64,000 bases of DNA from Solwaraspora sp. WMMD791. Lineage in GTDB: Bacteria; Actinomycetota; Actinomycetes; Mycobacteriales; Micromonosporaceae. The notes beneath the pieces were generated by a model. The model saw only the letters and a program-made list of their open reading frames with translations. It was not told the origin of the DNA and made no database searches. Below are positions 8,606-20,336 of the stretch, in pieces. The stretch lies in the NCBI RefSeq assembly GCF_029581195.1, contig NZ_CP120737.1, forward strand, positions 5,805,001-5,869,000. Reading direction: 5' to 3'. Position 1 is the first letter of the stretch. Each line of letters opens with the position of its first letter. The translations under genes were made by a program, and so were the position numbers.

Positions 8606-8856
8606 AGGTGCGGCCCGGGGTGGTGCACACGCCGCACCGCCCGTCCTGGATGTGCGCGGCCTGCCCGGTGGACACGCCCTGGCCGTGCCCACCGGCCCGG
8701 ATTCAACTTGCCGAGGCGTACGCGGGCGAGCCCATCGCGCTCTCGGTCGACATCGGCGAGATGCTCCCCATGGCCGCCGAGGAGGCCGGCGTCACCGACC
8801 CGGCCGAACTGTACGAGCGCTTCGTGTCCTGGACCTGGATCGGGTCGGCGACGTGA
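8602..8856 (+). CDS. small Cys-motif protein A (PWPC family)
   Basis: 84 aa. The core W-M-C-A-A-C-x5-PWPCPPAR gives three cysteines in a C-x2-C-x8-C arrangement, suggestive of metal binding. A helical C-terminal half follows (AEAYAGEPIALSVDIGEMLPMAAEEA ... LYERFVSWTW). The GTG start overlaps the preceding stop, and its own TGA overlaps the next GTG. It is clearly paralogous to the C-terminal half of the next protein. I recall such small proteins being mislabelled in databases, but no enzymatic motif is visible. Function unknown. Confidence 0.65.
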   Translation: MKVRPGVVHTPHRPSWMCAACPVDTPWPCPPARIQLAEAYAGEPIALSVDIGEMLPMAAEEAGVTDPAELYERFVSWTWIGSAT

Positions 8857-9329
8857 CCGCGATGGACGACGGGCCGGTCACCGGCCGGGACCTCGACGAC
8901 GCCGCCTGCGCGGCCCTCGCGGCCCACGACGCAGGCCGGTTCTGCCACACCGGATGCCCCGGCACCCCCGACTGCCCACAGCTGGCCTGGGCTCGCCGCC
9001 ATCACGGCCTCGGCGGGCCACAGCGGCCGTCCTGGACGTGCACGGTCTGCCCGGCCGGCACACCGTGGCCGTGCCCGCCCGCACGGGCCGCACTCGTCGA
9101 CGCGTACGCCGGTGACCGGCTCCGGATGGTCGTCGAATTGGCCACGATGATGCAGACCGCGCTGGCCGAGACCGGCGAGGACGGCGGCATGCTGTACGAG
9201 CGGTTCGTCCTCTGGACGCGCACGCGTGGGCGACAGCCAGGTGGATCTCGGCCAGCCGACGGTGAGCATCCGATGCTCGGCCCTGCGACGCCGCCCTCTC
9301 CGCCGTGGTGGCACGGCCGGCGGATCTGA
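8853..9329 (+). CDS. small Cys-motif protein B (PWPC family)
   Basis: 158 aa. An N-terminal segment with its own cysteine cluster (FCHTGCPGTPDCPQ) precedes the same core seen in the upstream protein: SWTCTVCPAGTPWPCPPAR, then AYAGD...LYERFVLWTR. The C-terminal ~35 residues are Pro/Gly-rich and may be poorly conserved. GTG at 8853 overlaps the stop of the preceding gene (GTGA); an internal ATG at 8862 is an alternative start. The two PWPC genes look like a tandem duplication with divergence. Function unknown; a metal-binding or regulatory partner role is inference. Confidence 0.68.
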   Translation: MTAMDDGPVTGRDLDDAACAALAAHDAGRFCHTGCPGTPDCPQLAWARRHHGLGGPQRPSWTCTVCPAGTPWPCPPARAALVDAYAGDRLRMVVELATMMQTALAETGEDGGMLYERFVLWTRTRGRQPGGSRPADGEHPMLGPATPPSPPWWHGRRI

Positions 9330-9567
9330 CACTGAGGGCGACCAGCCCGCCCGGCGGTGCCACCCGTGCGTTCGGCGACTGTCGATGTGACCGCGTCGCC
9401 GGCACCAGCGGCAACCGCAGGTCGGGGCGGCCGCGTTACCCGTACGCAACGAGTCCGGCGTACCGTGCGGGAACGTGAAGATGCAGGCTGGCGCACACCG
9501 TGATGGGATGGTGCAGGGCCCAGAAACGGGGTGACTGCGGTCGCCGGAGGAAGGGCGGGGCTGGCCG

Positions 9568-11181
9568 ATGGCCGATCTGTTCGAGGACTACCACCTCGGC
9601 CCCGGCTGGGACGAGATGTTCGGCGAGCCCGGCATGCCCCGGGAGACCTACGAGGCGCTGCACGCCACCCTGCAGCCGCTGTCCAGCGCCGAGCTGGGGG
9701 TGCGCGCCGACGTCCTCGCCCGGGCCTTCCTCGATCAGGGCATCACCTTCGCGCTCAAGGGCGTCGAGCGGCCGTTCCCGCTGGACATCGTGCCCCGGAT
9801 CATCGCCGCCGACCAGTGGCGCACCGTCTCGGCCGGGGTCGCCCAGCGGGTACGCGCGTTGGAGGCGTTCCTGGCCGACATCTACGGCCCGGCCCGGGTG
9901 CTCGTCGACGGCATCGTGCCCCGCCGGCTGGTGGTGACCAGCGCGCACTTCCACCGGGAGGCGGCCGGCATCGTGCCGCACAACGGGGTCCGCATCCACG
10001 TCGCCGGGGTCGACCTGATCCGCGACGAGCAGGGCACCTTCCGGGTCCTGGAGGACAACGTACGGGTTCCCTCCGGGGTCAGTTACGTGATGGAGAACCG
10101 GCGGGCGATGGCCCACGTACTGCCGGAGGTCTTCGCCTCGACCCGGATCCAGCCGGTGGAGTCCTACCCGGCGCAACTGCTGCGGGCGCTGCGGGCCGCC
10201 GCCCCGGTCGGCGTCGCCGACCCGACGGTCGTCGTGCTCACTCCCGGGGTGCACAACTCGGCCTACTTCGAGCACGCGCTGCTGGCCCGGGAGATGGGCG
10301 TCGAGCTGGTCGAGGGTCGTGATCTGGTCTGCGTCGGCAACGAGGTCGCGATGCGTACCACCGGCGGCGAGCAGCGGGTCGACGTGATCTACCGGCGCAT
10401 CGACGACGACTTCCTCGACCCGGTGCATTTCCGGGCCGACTCGGTGCTCGGCGTCGCCGGGCTGCTCAACGCCGCCCGCGCCGGCCGGGTCACCATCGCC
10501 AACGCGGTCGGCAACGGCGTCGCCGACGACAAGCTGCTCTACACGTACGTGCCGGAGCTGATCCGCTACTACCTGGCCGAGGAGCCGATCCTGCCCAATG
10601 TCGAGACGTACCGCCTCGACGACGGCCCGGACGTGCTCGCTCACGTCCTCGACCGGCTCGACCAACTGGTACTCAAGCCGGTCGACGGCTCCGGCGGTGC
10701 CGGCATCGTGATCGGTTCGCAGGCCAGTGACGAGGAGCTGGCCCGGGTCCGGGAGCAGATCGTCTTCGACCCGCGTGGCTGGATCGCCCAGCGGGAGGTG
10801 GCCCTGTCGATGGTGCCGACCCTGGTCGGCAACCGGCTGCGGGCCCGGCACGTCGACCTGCGGCCGTTCGCGGTCAACGACGGCGAACGGGTCTGGGTGC
10901 TGCCCGGCGGCCTGACCCGGGTGGCGTTGCCCGAAGGCGCGCTGGTCGTCAACTCCAGCCAGGGCGGCGGCTCGAAGGACACCTGGATCCTGGCGTCGCC
11001 GACCGCGACCCCGCATCCGGACGACGCGCCGGTGCTGGCCGAGCTGACCGTCAGCGGGGTCGACCCGGTGCCGGCGGCACCCACCCCGGATCCGGGTCCG
11101 GGCGCCGCCGCGACCTCCGCACAGCAGCAGCAACAGCAACAACAGGAGCAACGGGTACGCGGGGAGGACGGTCGATGCTGA
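9568..11181 (+). CDS. circularly permuted type 2 ATP-grasp protein
   Basis: A 537-aa homologue of Rv2411c (DUF404/DUF407). ATP-grasp features include VLEDNVRVPSGVSYV near residue 155, LLYTYVPELIRYY, and LKPVDGSGGAGIVIG near residue 370. The enzyme is expected to activate a carboxylate with ATP, perhaps ligating a peptide or amine. The C-terminus carries a low-complexity Gln run (AQQQQQQQQEQ). Its stop lies inside the next gene's start (7-nt overlap), so the trio ATP-grasp / alpha-E / transglutaminase is co-translated, as in other actinobacteria where it is thought to build a modified peptide or amide product. Confidence 0.9.
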   Translation: MADLFEDYHLGPGWDEMFGEPGMPRETYEALHATLQPLSSAELGVRADVLARAFLDQGITFALKGVERPFPLDIVPRIIAADQWRTVSAGVAQRVRALEAFLADIYGPARVLVDGIVPRRLVVTSAHFHREAAGIVPHNGVRIHVAGVDLIRDEQGTFRVLEDNVRVPSGVSYVMENRRAMAHVLPEVFASTRIQPVESYPAQLLRALRAAAPVGVADPTVVVLTPGVHNSAYFEHALLAREMGVELVEGRDLVCVGNEVAMRTTGGEQRVDVIYRRIDDDFLDPVHFRADSVLGVAGLLNAARAGRVTIANAVGNGVADDKLLYTYVPELIRYYLAEEPILPNVETYRLDDGPDVLAHVLDRLDQLVLKPVDGSGGAGIVIGSQASDEELARVREQIVFDPRGWIAQREVALSMVPTLVGNRLRARHVDLRPFAVNDGERVWVLPGGLTRVALPEGALVVNSSQGGGSKDTWILASPTATPHPDDAPVLAELTVSGVDPVPAAPTPDPGPGAAATSAQQQQQQQQEQRVRGEDGRC

Positions 11182-12140
11182 GCCGGATCGCCGAGTCGCT
11201 CTACTGGATCGGCCGGTACGTCGAACGGGCCGAGGACACCGCCCGGATCCTCGACGTGCACCTGCACCGGATCATCTCCGACCCGTGGGTGGCCGAGGAG
11301 ACCGCCTGCCGGTCGCTGCTCGGGGTGATGGGGGTCGACGTCGACGACCAGCCGTGCTCCTCCTCGCGGGTGGTCGGCCTGCTCGGACTCGACGAGCGCA
11401 ACGCCAGTTCGGTGGTGGGCTCGCTGGCCGCCGCGCGGGAGAACGCCCGGGGTGCCCGGGAAACCATCTCGTCGGAGATGTGGGAGTGCCTCAACGCCAC
11501 CTGGCACGGGCTGCCGGACGCCCGCCGCCGGGTCGAGCAGCAGGGGGTGCACGCCTTCTTCCGCTGGGTACGGGAGCGGTGCGCCCTGATGGCCGGGCTC
11601 ACCGACGCGACGATGAGCCGCGACGAGGGCTGGCTGTTCCTGGTGCTCGGGCGCAGCATCGAACGGGTCGACATGACCGCGCGGCTGCTGTCCACGCACG
11701 TACGGGCCGGCGGCAGCATCCCGTCCTGGTTGACGCTGCTGCGTTCGTGCGGGGCGTGGGAGACGTTCCTGCGCACCTACCGGGGTTCGCTGGACGACCG
11801 GTACGCCGCCGAGTTCCTGCTGCTGGACCGGCTGTTCCCCCGGTCGGTGTTCGCCGCGTTGACCGCCGCCGGGTCCTGCCTGGCCGAGCTGGAGCCGGCC
11901 GCGGGTTCAGCTGCCGGGCCGGGGGCGGCCGGTCGGGCCGGGGTGATGACCGACGCGCAGCGGATCCTCGGGCGGGCCCGCACCAACCTGGAGTTCCGGG
12001 GCGCCGACGAACTGCTCGCCGACCTGGGTACGGTGCTGGACAGCCTGGAACGGACCTGTTCGCACCTCAACGACGCGGTGTCCCGGCGCTACTTCCGGCA
12101 GACCTCGGCGGTGCTCTGGCTTCCGGAGGCGGTGGCGTGA
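11175..12140 (+). CDS. alpha-E domain-containing protein (DUF403)
   Basis: 321 aa, homologous to Rv2410c. It begins MLSRIAESLYWIGRYVERAEDTARILDVH, the hallmark of the alpha-E helical domain that accompanies type 2 ATP-grasp proteins. The domain covers nearly the entire length. The ATG overlaps the ATP-grasp gene by 7 nt. It probably acts as a partner subunit; no catalytic motif is evident. Confidence 0.9.
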   Translation: MLSRIAESLYWIGRYVERAEDTARILDVHLHRIISDPWVAEETACRSLLGVMGVDVDDQPCSSSRVVGLLGLDERNASSVVGSLAAARENARGARETISSEMWECLNATWHGLPDARRRVEQQGVHAFFRWVRERCALMAGLTDATMSRDEGWLFLVLGRSIERVDMTARLLSTHVRAGGSIPSWLTLLRSCGAWETFLRTYRGSLDDRYAAEFLLLDRLFPRSVFAALTAAGSCLAELEPAAGSAAGPGAAGRAGVMTDAQRILGRARTNLEFRGADELLADLGTVLDSLERTCSHLNDAVSRRYFRQTSAVLWLPEAVA

Positions 12141-12183
12141 CGGGCGTCGGCCGCAGCGGCCCGTCGGGCGAGGGGGTGGTGGC

Positions 12184-13047
12184 GTGAGCGTCGATTCGTG
12201 GCGGTTGAAGGTGGAGCACCGGACCGGGTTCAGCTACGCCGGCAAGGTCGGGTCGTCGTACAACGAGGCCCGGATGTCGCCACGTAACGAGGCCCGTCAA
12301 GCGGTGCTGGAGGCGCGGGTCGAGGTGTTTCCGCCGGCGCGGACCTACCGGTACGAGGACTACTGGGGGACGGTGGTCACGGCCTTCGACCTCCACAGTC
12401 CGCACGAGACGTTGGAGGTGACCGCGACCTCGGTCGTGGAGACCCTGCCCCCGGGTGACCTGCTCGACGAGCGGGCCGGTGCCGGCTGGGACGAGCTGGC
12501 CCGCCCGGACCGCGTCGACCAGTGGCACGAGTTCCTGCTGCCGACGCCGCGCACCGCGCTCGACGACGAACTGACCGGGCTGGCCGAGTCGGTGCGCGCC
12601 GACCAGGCCACCCCGCACGCGGTGGCGCTGGCGATCTGTGAGCGGGTCCGGGCCGAGGTCGAGTACGCGACCGGTTCGACGGGGGTACAGACCGACGCCG
12701 TGCACGCCTGGCGGCAACGCAAAGGTGTCTGCCAGGACATCAGCCACCTGGTGGTCGGCCTGCTGCGGGTCGTGGGGGTGCCGGCCCGGTACGTTTCCGG
12801 CTACCTGCACCCCAGCCGGGACGCGGCGATCGGGGACCGGGTGGTCGGGCAGAGCCACGCCTGGGTGGAGTGGTGGGCCGGCCGGTGGACGGCGTTCGAC
12901 CCGACCAACGGGATCCCGGTCGGCGAACGGCACGTCGTGGTCGGCCGGGGCCGGGAGTACGGCGACGTACCGCCGCTGAAGGGGGTCTACGCGGGGCCGG
13001 CGAACACCGGTCAGGGCGTCGAGGTGGCGATCACCCGGCTGCGCTGA
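12184..13047 (+). CDS. transglutaminase family protein
   Basis: A 287-aa cytoplasmic protein with an N-terminal bacterial transglutaminase-like domain (residues 1-95, WRLKVEHRTGFSYAGKVGSSYNEARM) and a papain-like transglutaminase core. Catalytic Cys in RKGVCQDISH, His in VVGQSHAWVEWW and Asp in TAFDPTNG are all present. It is the third member of the Rv2411c-Rv2410c-Rv2409c-type cluster and follows the alpha-E gene after 43 bp. Likely acts as an amidase or transpeptidase on the product of the ATP-grasp partner (inference). Confidence 0.9.
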   Translation: MSVDSWRLKVEHRTGFSYAGKVGSSYNEARMSPRNEARQAVLEARVEVFPPARTYRYEDYWGTVVTAFDLHSPHETLEVTATSVVETLPPGDLLDERAGAGWDELARPDRVDQWHEFLLPTPRTALDDELTGLAESVRADQATPHAVALAICERVRAEVEYATGSTGVQTDAVHAWRQRKGVCQDISHLVVGLLRVVGVPARYVSGYLHPSRDAAIGDRVVGQSHAWVEWWAGRWTAFDPTNGIPVGERHVVVGRGREYGDVPPLKGVYAGPANTGQGVEVAITRLR

Positions 13048-13077
13048 GCCGTACCCCGGCCGAGCAGCTCCGGTGGG

Positions 13078-14574
<1,497 letters not shown>

Positions 14575-14595
14575 TCAGGTGGCCATGCAGTGCGG

Positions 14596-16347
14596 TCAGC
14601 CGATCACACAGATCGTCGCGCCGGCGCCGACCACCGCGCCGACCTCGGCGGCCAGGCTGCTGACCGTACCGGCCTTGTGCGCGTTGAGCGGCTGCTCCAT
14701 CTTCATCGCCTCCAGCACCACGATCGGGTCGCCCTCGGCGACCTGGTCGCCGTCGGCGACCGCGATCTTGATGATGGTGCCCTGCATCGGTGAGACCAGT
14801 GCATCGCCGCTGGTGGCGGCCGCCGCGCTGGTGCCGCCCCGACGGCGGGCCGGCTGTCGGGCGGCGGTCGGCGCGGTCGGCGTACCGCCGCCGAAGCCGG
14901 CGGGGAAGGTGACCTCCAGCCGCTTGCCGCCGACCTCGACCACGACGGTCTCGCGGGCCTCGGCCGGGGTGTCGGCCGCCGCCGGCACGGTGAAGGCCGG
15001 GACGGTGTTGTCGAACTCGGTCTCGATCCACCGGGTGTGCACGGTGAACGGCTCGCTGGTGAATGCCGGGTCCCGCACCACCAGGCGGTGGAACGGCAGG
15101 GCGGTGGCCATCCCGTCGACGACCATCTCGTCCAGCGCCCGCCGGGCGCGTTCCAGCGCCTCGGTGCGGGTCTCGCCGGTGACGATCAGCTTTGCCAGCA
15201 GCGAGTCGAAGTTGCCGCTGACGGCGTCGCCGGCGGTGACGCCGGTGTCCACCCGTACGCCGGGGCCGGTCGGCAGCCGCAGTGCGGTGATGGTGCCCGG
15301 CGCGGGCAGGAAGTTGCGGCCCGGGTCCTCGCCGTTGATCCGGAACTCGATGGAGTGTCCGCGCGGCGTCGGGTCGTCGGTGAACCGCAGCCGCTCGCCG
15401 GCGGCGATCCGGAACTGTTCGCGGACCAGGTCGATGCCGGCGGTCTCCTCGGTGACCGGGTGCTCGACCTGCAACCTGGTGTTGACCTCCAGGAAGGAGA
15501 TGGTGCCGTCGGTGCCGACGAGGTACTCGACGGTGCCGGCCCCGTGGTAGCCGGCTTCCCGGCAGATCGCCTTGGCGCTGGCGTGGATCTCGGCGCGCTG
15601 GGCGTCGGTGAGGAACGGCGCCGGTGCCTCCTCGACGAGCTTCTGATGGCGGCGCTGCAGCGAGCAGTCCCGGGTGCCGACCACGACCACGTTGCCGTGC
15701 TGGTCGGCCAGGACCTGCGCCTCGACGTGCCGGGGCCGGTCCAGGTAGCGCTCGACGAAGCACTCGCCCCGGCCGAACGCGGCGACGGCCTCGCGGGTGG
15801 CCGACTCGAACAGGTCGCCGATCTCGTCGATGCTGCGGGCGACCTTGAGGCCGCGCCCGCCGCCGCCGAACGCGGCCTTGATCGCCACCGGTAGCCCGTA
15901 CTGTTCGGCGAAGGCGACCACTTCGTCGGGCCCGGCGACGGGGTCGGCGGTGCCGGGGACGAGTGGCGCGCCGGCCCGCTGGGCGATGTGCCGGGCGGTG
16001 ACCTTGTCGCCGAGGTCGCGGATCGCCTGCGGGCTGGGCCCGATCCAGGTCAGCCCGGCGTCGATGACCGCGGCGGCGAAGTCGGCGTTCTCGGAGAGGA
16101 ATCCGTACCCGGGGTGCACGGCGTCGGCCCCGGACCGGGCGGCGACGTCGAGCAGTTTGTCGATCCGCAGGTAGGTCTCGGCGGCGGTCTCCCCGCCGAG
16201 AGCGTACGCCTCGTCGGCGAGCCTGGCGTGCAGAGCCTCGCGGTCGGTGTCGGCGTAGACCGCGACGCTGGTCAGGCCGGCGTCCTGGCAGGCCCGGATG
16301 ACCCGGACCGCGATTTCGCCCCGGTTTGCGACGAGAACTTTGCGCAC
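14596..16347 (-). CDS. accA: acetyl/propionyl-CoA carboxylase alpha subunit (biotin carboxylase + BCCP)
   Basis: 583 aa, AccA3-like. It carries the biotin carboxylase N-terminal motif [21 protein letters not shown]-grasp loop GGGGRGLKV, the catalytic region [14 protein letters not shown], an Ala/Pro/Arg linker near 500-520 and the biotinyl motif EAMKMEQ near the C-terminus. GTG at 16345-16347 was chosen because AAGGGAG lies 8 nt upstream and homologues start at [10 protein letters not shown]. It carboxylates biotin for the carboxyltransferase encoded at 31330, assisted by the epsilon subunit (20337). Divergent from padR. Confidence 0.95.
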   Translation of the reverse strand: MRKVLVANRGEIAVRVIRACQDAGLTSVAVYADTDREALHARLADEAYALGGETAAETYLRIDKLLDVAARSGADAVHPGYGFLSENADFAAAVIDAGLTWIGPSPQAIRDLGDKVTARHIAQRAGAPLVPGTADPVAGPDEVVAFAEQYGLPVAIKAAFGGGGRGLKVARSIDEIGDLFESATREAVAAFGRGECFVERYLDRPRHVEAQVLADQHGNVVVVGTRDCSLQRRHQKLVEEAPAPFLTDAQRAEIHASAKAICREAGYHGAGTVEYLVGTDGTISFLEVNTRLQVEHPVTEETAGIDLVREQFRIAAGERLRFTDDPTPRGHSIEFRINGEDPGRNFLPAPGTITALRLPTGPGVRVDTGVTAGDAVSGNFDSLLAKLIVTGETRTEALERARRALDEMVVDGMATALPFHRLVVRDPAFTSEPFTVHTRWIETEFDNTVPAFTVPAAADTPAEARETVVVEVGGKRLEVTFPAGFGGGTPTAPTAARQPARRRGGTSAAAATSGDALVSPMQGTIIKIAVADGDQVAEGDPIVVLEAMKMEQPLNAHKAGTVSSLAAEVGAVVGAGATICVIG

Positions 16348-16456
16348 GCCCTGTTCTCCCTTGCTCACGGACTAATGCGGGAGTCTAACGGCCAGCGTGA
16401 TCGATCTGACCTGCGCTTCGGTGTGGGATGAGGCACCGTTCAATAGGCTCGGCGCC

Positions 16457-17080
16457 GTGTCTGCCACTCGGATGATGATTCTCGGCCTGGTCAAGTGGAT
16501 GCAACCGGTGCACGGCTACGACGTGCGCCGCGAGTTGCTGAGCTGGCGGGCGGACAGCTGGGCCAACGTGGCACCGGGTTCGATCTACCACGCGCTGCGC
16601 ACCCTTGCCGAGGAGGGACTGCTCCGGCAGGTGGGTACCGCCCAGGTCGGCTCCCGGCCGGCCCGCACCAGCTACGAGATCACCGCCGCCGGCGTCGAGG
16701 AGTTCGACGATCTGCTGCGTCGACACTGGTCGGACTCTCGACCGGCGGCGGATCCTTTCCTCAGCGCGTTCGCGTTCCTGCCGGCGATGCCCCGGGCGGA
16801 GGCGGTCGCGGCGCTGCGGGCGCGGGCGGCGACGCTGCGGGCCGGCAACGCCGCCGCCCGCGACGAGCTGGCCGGTGGCTGGCCCCGGCAGAAACCGTCG
16901 TACGTCGGGTGGATGCTGGAGCTGACGATCGCGCGTGCCGAGGGGGAGATCGCCTGGTGTGAGCGGGTCGCCGAGCTGATCGCCGCCGGGGCGTCCTACC
17001 AGCCGGCTGAGAAGTCGGCTGACGCGGCCTGGGCCGGCTGGCAGGCTGACGTCGACGCAGGTGACCGGGATCCGCTGTGA
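16457..17080 (+). CDS. PadR-family transcriptional regulator
   Basis: 207 aa. The N-terminal winged helix (MMILGLVKWMQPVHGYDVRRELL ... PGSIYHALRTLAEEGLLRQ) is characteristic of PadR. A C-terminal helical Vir domain provides dimerisation. GTG at 16457 follows TAGGCT (16444-16449) by 7 nt, so the mRNA is probably leaderless. It is located directly upstream of an ABC exporter; the likely role is ligand-relieved repression of that exporter through the dyad at 17092-17107. Confidence 0.88.
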   Translation: MSATRMMILGLVKWMQPVHGYDVRRELLSWRADSWANVAPGSIYHALRTLAEEGLLRQVGTAQVGSRPARTSYEITAAGVEEFDDLLRRHWSDSRPAADPFLSAFAFLPAMPRAEAVAALRARAATLRAGNAAARDELAGGWPRQKPSYVGWMLELTIARAEGEIAWCERVAELIAAGASYQPAEKSADAAWAGWQADVDAGDRDPL

Positions 17081-17091
17081 CCCGGGTGGAA

Positions 17092-17107
17092 TACTCAAGC
17101 TTGACTA
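17092..17107. promoter_or_regulatory. candidate PadR operator overlapping the exporter promoter
   Basis: TACTCAAGCTTGACTA is a 16-bp dyad with a single mismatched pair; its centre TCAAGCTTGA is a perfect palindrome. A TAATCT -10-like box (17106-17111) overlaps its right end, and the exporter ATG is at 17135 behind AGGAG. Confidence 0.5.
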
Positions 17108-17134
17108 ATCTTCGGGCAGTCCAGGAGCACACTG

Positions 17135-18094
<960 letters not shown>

Positions 18095-18110
18095 AATCGG
18101 AGACCACGAG

Positions 18111-18875
18111 ATGAAATTCGCCCGCGACACCTGGCTGATCTTCCAACGACAGGCGACGTTGCTGCTGCGCAACCCTGTCTGGATCTTCGTCGGCGTGTTC
18201 CAGCCGATCATGTACCTGTTGTTGTTCGCGCCGCTGCTCAAGCCGGCGCTGGCCCCGATGGGGGCGAGCACCGACGCGGAGATCTACCGCATCTTCGTGC
18301 CCGGCCTGCTGGTGCTGCTGGCCATCTTCGGCGGACTGTTCCAGGGGTTCGGTCTGATCGCCGAGCTGCGGGCCGGCGTGATCGAGCGGTCCCGGGTCAC
18401 CCCGGTCAGCCGACTCGCCCTGCTGCTCGGGCGCAGCCTGCGCGACGTGGTGTCGCTGCTGCTGCAGGCAGTGATCATCACCGTGCTGGCGATCCCGTTC
18501 GGGCTGACCGTGCAGCTGGGCAACCTGCTGCTGGCGTACCTGCTGCTCGCCCTGATCGCGCTGATGACCTCGGCCGTGTCGTACGGCGTGGCGCTGCTGG
18601 TCCGCAGCGAGGACGCGCTCGCCCCGCTGATGAACACCGTCGCCCAGCCGGTGCTGCTGCTCTCCGGCATCCTGCTGCCGCTGGCCTTCGCGCCACTGTG
18701 GCTGCAGCGGGTGGCCCAGTGGAACCCGTTCTCCTGGGCAGTCGACGGCACCCGTGCCCTGTTCGCCGGGAACATCGGCGACGACGCGGTCTGGCAGGGG
18801 CTGTTGATCACCATGGCGCTGGCCGCGCTCGCGGTGACCTGGGCTGCCCGCGCCTTCGCCCGCAGCGTCCGGTAA
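18111..18875 (+). CDS. ABC-2 type transporter permease (DrrB type)
   Basis: 254 aa with six predicted membrane helices, starting MKFARDTWLIFQRQATLLLRNPVW, the standard beginning of DrrB-like permeases. The conserved cytoplasmic segment RAGVIERSRVTPVSRLALLLGRSLRD lies around residue 90. It pairs with the ATPase at 17135 as a half-transporter and is expected to dimerise. Second and last gene of the exporter operon, followed by a strong bidirectional hairpin. Confidence 0.9.
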   Translation: MKFARDTWLIFQRQATLLLRNPVWIFVGVFQPIMYLLLFAPLLKPALAPMGASTDAEIYRIFVPGLLVLLAIFGGLFQGFGLIAELRAGVIERSRVTPVSRLALLLGRSLRDVVSLLLQAVIITVLAIPFGLTVQLGNLLLAYLLLALIALMTSAVSYGVALLVRSEDALAPLMNTVAQPVLLLSGILLPLAFAPLWLQRVAQWNPFSWAVDGTRALFAGNIGDDAVWQGLLITMALAALAVTWAARAFARSVR

Positions 18876-18891
18876 CGGCGCCGCACCCAGG

Positions 18892-18928
18892 GCTGCCCTC
18901 TGCGCACGGCAACGGCGCAGAGGGCAGC
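18892..18928. terminator. bidirectional hairpin terminator
   Basis: A perfect 14-bp stem (GCTGCCCTCTGCGC) with a 9-nt loop between the convergent permease and methyltransferase genes. Confidence 0.7.
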
Positions 18929-18996
18929 GACTCCAGGCTACCGCCGGCCGGCTCGACCCGCCCCCGGCTGCGGGCCGGGACGGGACGGGCCGGTGG

Positions 18997-19650
18997 TCAG
19001 CGGCGGCGGGCCAGGGTCAGGCCGTCGGCGATGGCCAGCATCACCACGTCCACCCGGTCGTCGTCGGCGACCTGCCGGTTGAAGGCGACCATCGCCCGGT
19101 CCTCCTCGCTCTGCGGCTGCAGGACCCGGCCGTGGCGCAGTACGTTGTCGACCACGATCAGCCCGCCGGGGCGCATCCGGGGCACCAGCTCGGCCCAGTA
19201 CACCGGATAGCTGATCTTGTCGGCGTCGATGAATGCCAGGTCCAGGTGCGGCTCGGTCGGCAACGCCCGCAGCGAGTCGGCGGCCGGCCCGATCCGCAGC
19301 TCGATCCGGTCGTCGACGCCCGCCCGCTGCCAGTAGCGGCGGGCCACCGAGGTGAACTCCTCGGAGACGTCCAGGCAGATCAGCTGACCGTCGGCGGCGA
19401 GGCCCCGGGCGATCGCGAGCGCGGAGAGCCCGGTGAAGGTGCCCACCTCGACCGCCTGGCGGGCACCCACCAGCCGGGCCAGCATGGTCATCAGGGCGGC
19501 CTGTTCGGGTGCGACCTGCATCTGCGCGTTCTCCGGCAGGTTGGTCGCGGTCTCGGCGATGAGATCGCCGACGATCTCGTCCGGCGGGGTGCCGTGGGCG
19601 ACGACGTACGCCTGCAGCGCATCCGTCATCGGCAACGTCTTGGTGGTCAT
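18997..19650 (-). CDS. SAM-dependent O-methyltransferase (family 3, caffeoyl-CoA type)
   Basis: 217 aa. The class I fold shows motif I VEVGTFTGLSALAIARGL near residue 68, the acidic motif LICLDVSEEF, and FIDADKISYPVYW, where Asp residues and a Lys coordinate metal and substrate in this family. It closely matches Rv0187-type actinobacterial methyltransferases. The ATG is preceded by TAGCGT and 7 nt, indicating a leaderless transcript. The physiological substrate is unknown. It lies 18 bp downstream of maf on the same strand. Confidence 0.88.
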   Translation of the reverse strand: MTTKTLPMTDALQAYVVAHGTPPDEIVGDLIAETATNLPENAQMQVAPEQAALMTMLARLVGARQAVEVGTFTGLSALAIARGLAADGQLICLDVSEEFTSVARRYWQRAGVDDRIELRIGPAADSLRALPTEPHLDLAFIDADKISYPVYWAELVPRMRPGGLIVVDNVLRHGRVLQPQSEEDRAMVAFNRQVADDDRVDVVMLAIADGLTLARRR

Positions 19651-19668
19651 GCACCGAACGCTAGCGGG

Positions 19669-20313
19669 TCACCGGTCCTCGTCGGCCGCGCCCCACAGAT
19701 CGGTGATCCGGTGGCCGACGTCGGCCACCAGCCGGCGCAGCAGCGGCAACGACAACCCCACGACCGTCCCGTGATCGCCTTCGATCCGGTCGAGGAACGG
19801 CGCACCCACCCCGTCGATGGTGAACGAGCCCGCCACCCGTAGCGGCTCGCCGGTGGCCACGTAGGCGGCGATCTCGTCGTCGGAGATGTCGGCGAAGTGC
19901 ACCACGGTCGCGGCGGTCCGTTCGGCCCGGACCCCGCTCGCCAGGCTGGTCAGCGCATGCCCGGTGTACAGCACCCCGCTGCGGCCGCGCATCCGCCGCC
20001 AGCGCTCGGCGGCGTCGGCGGCGTCGGCCGGCTTGCCATAGACCGCGCCGTCGAAGTGCAGCACCGAGTCGCAGCCGAGGACGAGCAGGTCGGCATCGCC
20101 CTCGACGTGGTCGGGGCGCAGCCGGTCGGCGACGGCGACCATCTTCATCCGGGCCAGGGCCAGGCACAGCTCGTCGGGGCGCTCCAGCGTCACCGACTCC
20201 TCGTCGACGCCGCTCACCAGCACCTGCGGGGTGATCCCGGCGGACTGCAGCAGCGCGTACCGGGCGGGGCTGGCCGAGGCGAGTACCAGGCGGGGACGCA
20301 TCGAGGTGGGCAC
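19669..20313 (-). CDS. maf: Maf-family nucleoside triphosphate pyrophosphatase
   Basis: 214 aa. The Maf signature LVLASASPARYALLQSAGI opens the protein (Ser and Arg contact the nucleotide). Catalytic Asp lies in VLGCDSVLHFDGAVYGKP, and the GSFTIDGVGAPFLDRIEGDHGTVVGL motif is intact. The enzyme hydrolyses non-canonical or modified NTPs to monophosphates. GTG start at 20313 follows TAGCCT by 8 nt (leaderless). It sits just downstream of accE, the order seen in many actinobacteria. Confidence 0.93.
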   Translation of the reverse strand: MPTSMRPRLVLASASPARYALLQSAGITPQVLVSGVDEESVTLERPDELCLALARMKMVAVADRLRPDHVEGDADLLVLGCDSVLHFDGAVYGKPADAADAAERWRRMRGRSGVLYTGHALTSLASGVRAERTAATVVHFADISDDEIAAYVATGEPLRVAGSFTIDGVGAPFLDRIEGDHGTVVGLSLPLLRRLVADVGHRITDLWGAADEDR

Positions 20314-20336
20314 GGTCGGTCAGGCTACCCGGCCGG

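Noticed and set aside
9436-11151. Minus-strand frame of 571 codons opposite the ATP-grasp gene
   Set aside because: The forward strand encodes a clear Rv2411c homologue; the reverse product is low-complexity.
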